Positions 7,217 through 8,867 of a stretch of 8,867 bases of DNA are shown here, piece by piece (the first letter of the stretch is position 1; each line of letters opens with the position of its first letter). The DNA is from Prevotella sp. (GTDB taxonomy: Bacteria; Bacteroidota; Bacteroidia; Bacteroidales; Bacteroidaceae), in the NCBI GenBank assembly GCA_021203705.1, contig JAJQAR010000200.1, forward strand, positions 1-8,867, read 5' to 3'. The notes beneath the pieces were generated by a model that saw nothing but the letters and a program-made list of their open reading frames with translations, did no database searches and was not told the DNA's origin. The translations under genes and the position numbers were made by a program.

Positions 7217-8867
7217 ATGGAAAAGAAACATTTGGCGGTTGGTACACTCCTGCAAGGTGGAACGTATAAATATAAGATAGTACGTTTATTAAACAGGGAC
7301 GGTTTCAGTTGCACGTATGAGGCTCTTGATACAAAGTTTGATTCACATTTCGTGATAAAGGAGTTCTTTATAAATGAATATTGCAACCGTGATGAAAATA
7401 GCGGCAGGGTTAGCATTGCTGTGCAGTCGAAAGCTGGCATTGTAGATAAGTTAAGGAGAAATTTCATCGATGAGGCAAAGGCGATAGTAAAGATGCGCAA
7501 TGCCCATATATTCCTTGTGACAGATATTTTTGAGGAGAACGGCACAGCTTATTATGCAACGAATCTCATAGAGGGTAAGTCGCTGCATGATAAGGTGAAA
7601 TCTCAAGGTCTGTCAGAACAGGTGGCATTGAAATACATCCGTCAGGTGGCAGATGCTTTGCGCTGTGTCCATTCTTTCAACCGTCTGCATCTTGATGTCA
7701 AACCGGAAAATATAATTGTGGATGCCAACGATAATGCGATTCTTATTAATTTCAGCGCATCAAAGCATTTTGACGATGAAACGGGCGAGAACACGTCATT
7801 ATTATCGGACATAAACAGCAAGGGCTACGCCCCTGTGGAGCAACTGAATGCAAGTTTCAAGGAGTTAAGTCCTGCTACGGATATCTATGCTCTTGGTGCC
7901 ACTCTCTATACATTGCTCACAGGCATCACCCCTCCTGATGCCGCCAGTCTTTCGAGAAAGGAGAGTACCCTGCAACCATTGCCTGACTCAATATCTCAAC
8001 AGACATGCAATGCAGTTGGTGCGGCAATGCAGTTGGAATATGAAAACCGCCCACAAAGCATAGAGGAGTTTCTGAAAATACTCGATAATGGTGGTATAGT
8101 TGAGCCACCAAAGCCGCCTGTTATACCTGGACCGCATGATAAGTCTGGGCAGAATGTTAAGCCAGAGCCTCCTGTTACACATGAAGAAAAACATGATGTA
8201 AAAGTAAATAAATCTCCTGTAAAAATAGTTGCCCTTATCGCAGCTTTCATAGTTTTAGTTATATGTATATTATTGGCAACGCATGATTGGGGAAAAGAAA
8301 AACCAGAAATTGCGAAGGAAGAAGAAACAGTTGTGGATACAATTGCACAAGGGGAAGATGGAATAGAGGAAGAATTAATATCTCATGATGATATTCCATC
8401 TGCACTTGATTCAACAGATGAAAAAGAGAAAAGTGAAACGGTTTATAATTCAGATAAACCGTTAGAGAAAAAAGAAGGAACAAAGGAGAAAAATGAAGTA
8501 GCTGATAATAAAAAAGAAATAACCAATAATAAAAAAGAGACCAATAATAAAAAAGAGACAAATGATAAAAAAGAGACAAATGATAAAAAAGAGACCAATG
8601 ATAAATCTTCTGATACTAATGTTAATTCGCAGTCATCCACAGAAAATTTGTCTGATTTTGAAAAATTAAAGCAAAAGGCGGAACAAGGCGATGCAGATGC
8701 TCAAAATAGATTGGGGGTTAAGTATCAAGATGGTAAAGGCGTATCACAAAGTTATCCTGAAGCTGTCAAGTGGTATAGGAAAGCGGCAGAGCAGGGAAAT
8801 ACAAATGCGCAAAATAACTTGGGTTATATGTATGCGAAAGGAGAGGGCGTATCACAAAGATACCAGG
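7217..8867 (+). CDS. Membrane-anchored Hanks-type kinase-like protein (candidate pseudokinase) with Sel1 repeats, 3'-truncated by window edge
   Basis: The frame stays open for 550 codons to the right edge. The ATG at 7217-7219 is the first possible start because an in-frame TAA lies at 7205-7207. Residues about 15-290 form a protein-kinase fold with K48 in FVIKEF, the alpha-C glutamate E86, HLDVKPENI (D160, N165), GYAPVEQ (203-209), ATDIYALGATLYTLLTG (220-236) and R278. However, the DFG position reads NFS (178-180), the glycine loop reads NRDGFS (26-31) and the activation segment lacks the TTP seen in relatives. A proline-rich stretch (296-319) leads to one membrane helix (about 337-354). The lysines on its N-terminal side and acidic residues on its C-terminal side put the kinase-like domain in the cytoplasm and the rest in the periplasm. 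An acidic linker (360-407), a Lys/Asn/Glu/Thr repeat (about 430-463) and Sel1 repeats from about 480 follow. Role unknown: a periplasmic sensor, scaffold or weak kinase. Divergent from the sugar-degrading unit, with its own promoter. Confidence 0.9.
   Translation, partial: MEKKHLAVGTLLQGGTYKYKIVRLLNRDGFSCTYEALDTKFDSHFVIKEFFINEYCNRDENSGRVSIAVQSKAGIVDKLRRNFIDEAKAIVKMRNAHIFLVTDIFEENGTAYYATNLIEGKSLHDKVKSQGLSEQVALKYIRQVADALRCVHSFNRLHLDVKPENIIVDANDNAILINFSASKHFDDETGENTSLLSDINSKGYAPVEQLNASFKELSPATDIYALGATLYTLLTGITPPDAASLSRKESTLQPLPDSISQQTCNAVGAAMQLEYENRPQSIEEFLKILDNGGIVEPPKPPVIPGPHDKSGQNVKPEPPVTHEEKHDVKVNKSPVKIVALIAAFIVLVICILLATHDWGKEKPEIAKEEETVVDTIAQGEDGIEEELISHDDIPSALDSTDEKEKSETVYNSDKPLEKKEGTKEKNEVADNKKEITNNKKETNNKKETNDKKETNDKKETNDKSSDTNVNSQSSTENLSDFEKLKQKAEQGDADAQNRLGVKYQDGKGVSQSYPEAVKWYRKAAEQGNTNAQNNLGYMYAKGEGVSQRYQ
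8522..8605 (+). repeat. 18-bp tandem repeat (about 4.7 copies) coding for T-N-N/D-K-K-E
   Basis: Four complete 18-nt units begin at 8522, 8540, 8558 and 8576, with a 12-nt partial unit at 8594-8605. The first two units are identical (accaataataaaaaagag). Units three and four are identical to each other (acaaatgataaaaaagag), and the partial one starts acc but carries gat. Each unit has a run of six adenines. The unit is a multiple of three, so copy-number change would lengthen or shorten the linker of the kinase-like protein without breaking the frame. A degenerate preceding unit (DNKKEI, from about 8504) suggests the array has been longer or older. Confidence 0.93.
8678..8866 (+). repeat. Sel1-type 36-residue repeats in the periplasmic part of the kinase-like protein
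   Basis: The segment AEQGDADAQNRLG (488-500) recurs as AEQGNTNAQNNLG (524-536) exactly 36 residues later, the Sel1 period. GKGVSQ / GEGVSQ and the EAVKWYRKAA helix are also typical. At the DNA level ggcgtatcacaaag is identical at 8738-8751 and 8846-8859, 108 nt apart. The second repeat is cut by the window end, so the total number is unknown. Sel1 repeats form alpha-alpha solenoids used for protein-protein contact. Confidence 0.9.

Noticed and set aside
7174..7545. Minus-strand open frame of 123 codons opposite the start of the kinase-like gene
   Set aside because: It is antisense to a frame with clear kinase motifs, has no recognisable protein features and would read across the rightward promoter leader. 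It is treated as a shadow of the real gene.
8259..8579. Minus-strand frame rich in Leu, Phe and Tyr that looks like a membrane protein
   Set aside because: The composition is simply the complement of the Lys/Glu/Asn-rich linker and its 18-bp repeat. No family motif or start signal supports it.
8531..8593. Programmed frameshift at the repeated A6-G runs
   Set aside because: The zero-frame continues into clear Sel1 repeats, and no stem-loop or alternative-frame domain follows. The runs are better explained by lysine codons in the tandem repeat.
8522..8605. CRISPR-like array
   Set aside because: The units are contiguous, have no unique spacers, are only 18 nt long and are in frame inside a coding sequence.
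96..8867. A functional link in which the kinase-like protein regulates the penicillin-binding protein
   Set aside because: Hanks kinases do regulate cell-wall synthesis in other phyla, but here the genes are divergent and over 4 kb apart. The external part lacks PASTA domains and the kinase site looks impaired. Nothing in the sequence supports the link.

Overview
The window looks like chromosomal DNA from a Prevotella-like member of the Bacteroidales. Four things support this. The spacers contain the Bacteroidetes-type promoter signature TTTG / TAnnTTTG. Start codons lack clear Shine-Dalgarno sequences and have A/T-rich leaders. The pectate lyase ends in a short C-terminal tail (IYNLQGMQV...KGIYISNGKKFVVK) of the kind common on exported Prevotella proteins. 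The Hanks kinase has the HLDxKPxN and GYAPxEQ signatures I associate with Bacteroidetes. The taxonomic call is inference from these features, not from a search.

Positions 1-6934 are all on the minus strand and look like one transcription unit, read right to left. It starts with a secreted family-1 pectate lyase (5264-6934). Next is a GH3 glycosidase of the beta-xylosidase type with a PA14 insert (2688-5264), whose start codon overlaps the lyase stop codon in TAATG. A bifunctional class A penicillin-binding protein follows after 21 nt (96-2666). Last, after 32 nt, come the first 21 codons of a YjbQ-family gene (1-63) that runs off the left edge. The first two genes form a small plant cell-wall (pectin / xylose-decorated glycan) degrading pair. 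The last two are ordinary housekeeping genes. No terminator was seen between any of them.

Positions 6935-7216 form a 282-nt, very A/T-rich divergent spacer. It holds a well-matched rightward promoter (7098-7130), one or two candidate leftward -7 boxes, a perfect 10-bp palindrome and a repeated TCATGAT word.

From 7217 to the right edge on the plus strand lies a 3'-truncated gene for a membrane-anchored Hanks-type protein. Its order is a cytoplasmic kinase-like domain, a single membrane helix, an acidic then Lys/Asn-rich linker built on an 18-bp tandem repeat, and Sel1 repeats. The kinase domain keeps the lysine, alpha-C glutamate and HxD aspartate but has lost the DFG aspartate (NFS instead), most glycine-loop glycines and the TTP-type activation segment. 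It is therefore a candidate pseudokinase receptor or scaffold, and it is the most interesting item here. No RNA genes, CRISPR arrays or insertion sequences were recognised.
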